Shown here: in pieces, positions 63,116-64,000 of the stretch
Position numbering within the stretch: position 1 is the first letter of the stretch
Layout of the letters: each line of letters begins with the position of its first letter
NCBI RefSeq assembly: GCF_000168295.1
Contig: NZ_AAQJ02000001.1
Coordinates: 893,001-957,000, forward strand
Source: Rickettsiella grylli
GTDB lineage: Bacteria; Pseudomonadota; Gammaproteobacteria; Diplorickettsiales; Diplorickettsiaceae
DNA length: 64,000 nt
Direction: 5' to 3'
Position numbers and translations under genes: made by a program
Notes under the pieces: generated by a model
Told to the model about the DNA's origin: nothing
Seen by the model: the letters and a program-made list of their open reading frames with translations, nothing else
Database searches by the model: none

Positions 63116-64000
63116 TTAATTAAACGTAGTCCCACCCACGGTTAATGCATCAATTTTCAAGGTGGGTTGTCCAACACCTACGGGGACACTCTGACCTTCT
63201 TTACCACAACTACCAATACCACTGTCTAATTTAAGATCACGACCTATCATCGAAACGTGTGTTAATACATCTGGCCCATTGCCAATTAAAGTCGCCCCTT
63301 TAACAGGCTGTGTGACGCGGCCATTTTCAATTAAATACGCTTCACACGCTGAAAAAACAAATTTTCCTGATGTAATATCCACTTGCCCGCCGGAAAAATT
63401 CACGGCATAAATACCCTTTTTAACCGTTGCAATAATTTCTTCTGGAACATAAGGGCCAGGCAACAGATACGTATTGGTCATCCGTGGCAACGGTAAATGT
63501 GCAAACGATTCACGACGGCCATTTCCCGTTGAATGGGTCCCCATTAAACGGGCATTTAACTTATCCATCATATACGCTTTCAAAATACCCTTCTCAATTA
63601 AAACCGTCCGCTGCGAGCAGGTTCCTTCATCATCTATCGTCATTGAACCGCGCCGATTCGGCAATGTCCCGTCATCCACCACCGTACAACCGGGTGAAGC
63701 AATACGTTCCCCGATTCGATTCGAAAATGCAGAACTTCCTTTTCGATTAAAATCCCCTTCTAAACCATGGCCTACTGCTTCATGTAATAAAATACCTGGC
63801 CAACCGGGTCCTAATACCACCGGCATCGTTCCTGCAGGGGCTTTAACGGCATTTAAATTCAAAAGTGCTAAACGTACGGCTTCTTGAGTAAGATGGAGTG
63901 CCACCTGATCGTTAATAAAATAGCTATAGCCGGTCCTGCCACCGCCCCCTGCAAAACCTTGTTCACGTACGCCTTTATCTTCAGCAATGACACTCACATT
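63116..64000 (-). CDS. tldD: Metalloprotease TldD, 5' end outside window
   Basis: Catalytic subunit of the TldD/TldE peptidase that processes peptides such as microcins and CcdA. The visible ~294 residues are the C-terminal part; the frame is open at the window edge, so ~185 residues are missing. The zinc motif HExxxH is seen in '[13 protein letters not shown]', and '[17 protein letters not shown]' and '[20 protein letters not shown]' are family-typical; '[21 protein letters not shown]' type text marks the C-terminal domain. The GTG at 63997 is not the true start. Confidence 0.93.
   Translation of the reverse strand, partial: NVSVIAEDKGVREQGFAGGGGRTGYSYFINDQVALHLTQEAVRLALLNLNAVKAPAGTMPVVLGPGWPGILLHEAVGHGLEGDFNRKGSSAFSNRIGERIASPGCTVVDDGTLPNRRGSMTIDDEGTCSQRTVLIEKGILKAYMMDKLNARLMGTHSTGNGRRESFAHLPLPRMTNTYLLPGPYVPEEIIATVKKGIYAVNFSGGQVDITSGKFVFSACEAYLIENGRVTQPVKGATLIGNGPDVLTHVSMIGRDLKLDSGIGSCGKEGQSVPVGVGQPTLKIDALTVGGTTFN

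Noticed and set aside
63474-63887. Plus-strand open frames opposite tldD
   Set aside because: Shadows of the conserved tldD coding sequence.

Overview
The window is one stretch of a low-GC (roughly 38-40% by eye) gammaproteobacterial chromosome. Gene content and order (lptM-lysA-dapF, lepA-lepB-rnc-era, rnpB next to mraZ, hfq-hflX-hflK-hflC-purA, an erpA/sdhE/ygfX group) and protein wording point to Legionellales/Coxiellaceae, perhaps a Rickettsiella- or Diplorickettsia-like intracellular bacterium. That placement is inference; no rRNA is present to settle it.

Layout: 1-13 kb is mostly housekeeping: the end of an APC permease, a DciA-like helicase loader, an isochorismatase-family hydrolase, era, rnc, lepB, lepA, an esterase, the small lipoprotein lptM, lysA, dapF, fumC and epmB. 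At 13.1-21.1 kb lie four tandem paralogues of a signal-peptide / outer-membrane barrel / beta-helix protein (inverse-autotransporter-like). They have near-identical barrels and variable C-terminal passengers. The array sits inside the division (dcw) cluster, directly downstream of ftsI. At 21.3-25.4 kb are ftsI, ftsL, rsmH, mraZ (with a clear promoter and MraZ box array) and the RNase P RNA gene. From 25.5 to 38.2 kb come anmK, erpA, a guaC-ccmE-unknown-sdhE-ygfX run, polA, and the hfq-hflX / hflK-hflC / purA group.

From 38.3 to 54.5 kb is a surface-polysaccharide locus: a GDP-mannose pyrophosphorylase/isomerase, a GDP-mannose 4,6-dehydratase, several glycosyltransferases, methyltransferases and a Wzm/Wzt-type ABC exporter. 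Part of it is decaying: a C-methyltransferase with two stops and a frameshift, an FkbM methyltransferase split by an intact IS256-family element with an exact 8-bp target duplication, and a shattered membrane protein.

From 54.6 to 64 kb all genes are on the minus strand: tldD (partial), msbA, a gene remnant, a GmhA-like SIS isomerase, a transaldolase-like enzyme, a WecA-like transferase, then a small Cys-rich lipoprotein, an MNIO (DUF692) enzyme, a DUF2063 partner, and pyrG. The lipoprotein-MNIO-DUF2063 trio looks like a bufferin/HvfABC-type peptide-modification system whose substrate is a lipoprotein. It is the most interesting candidate system in the window; the tandem barrel/beta-helix array is second.
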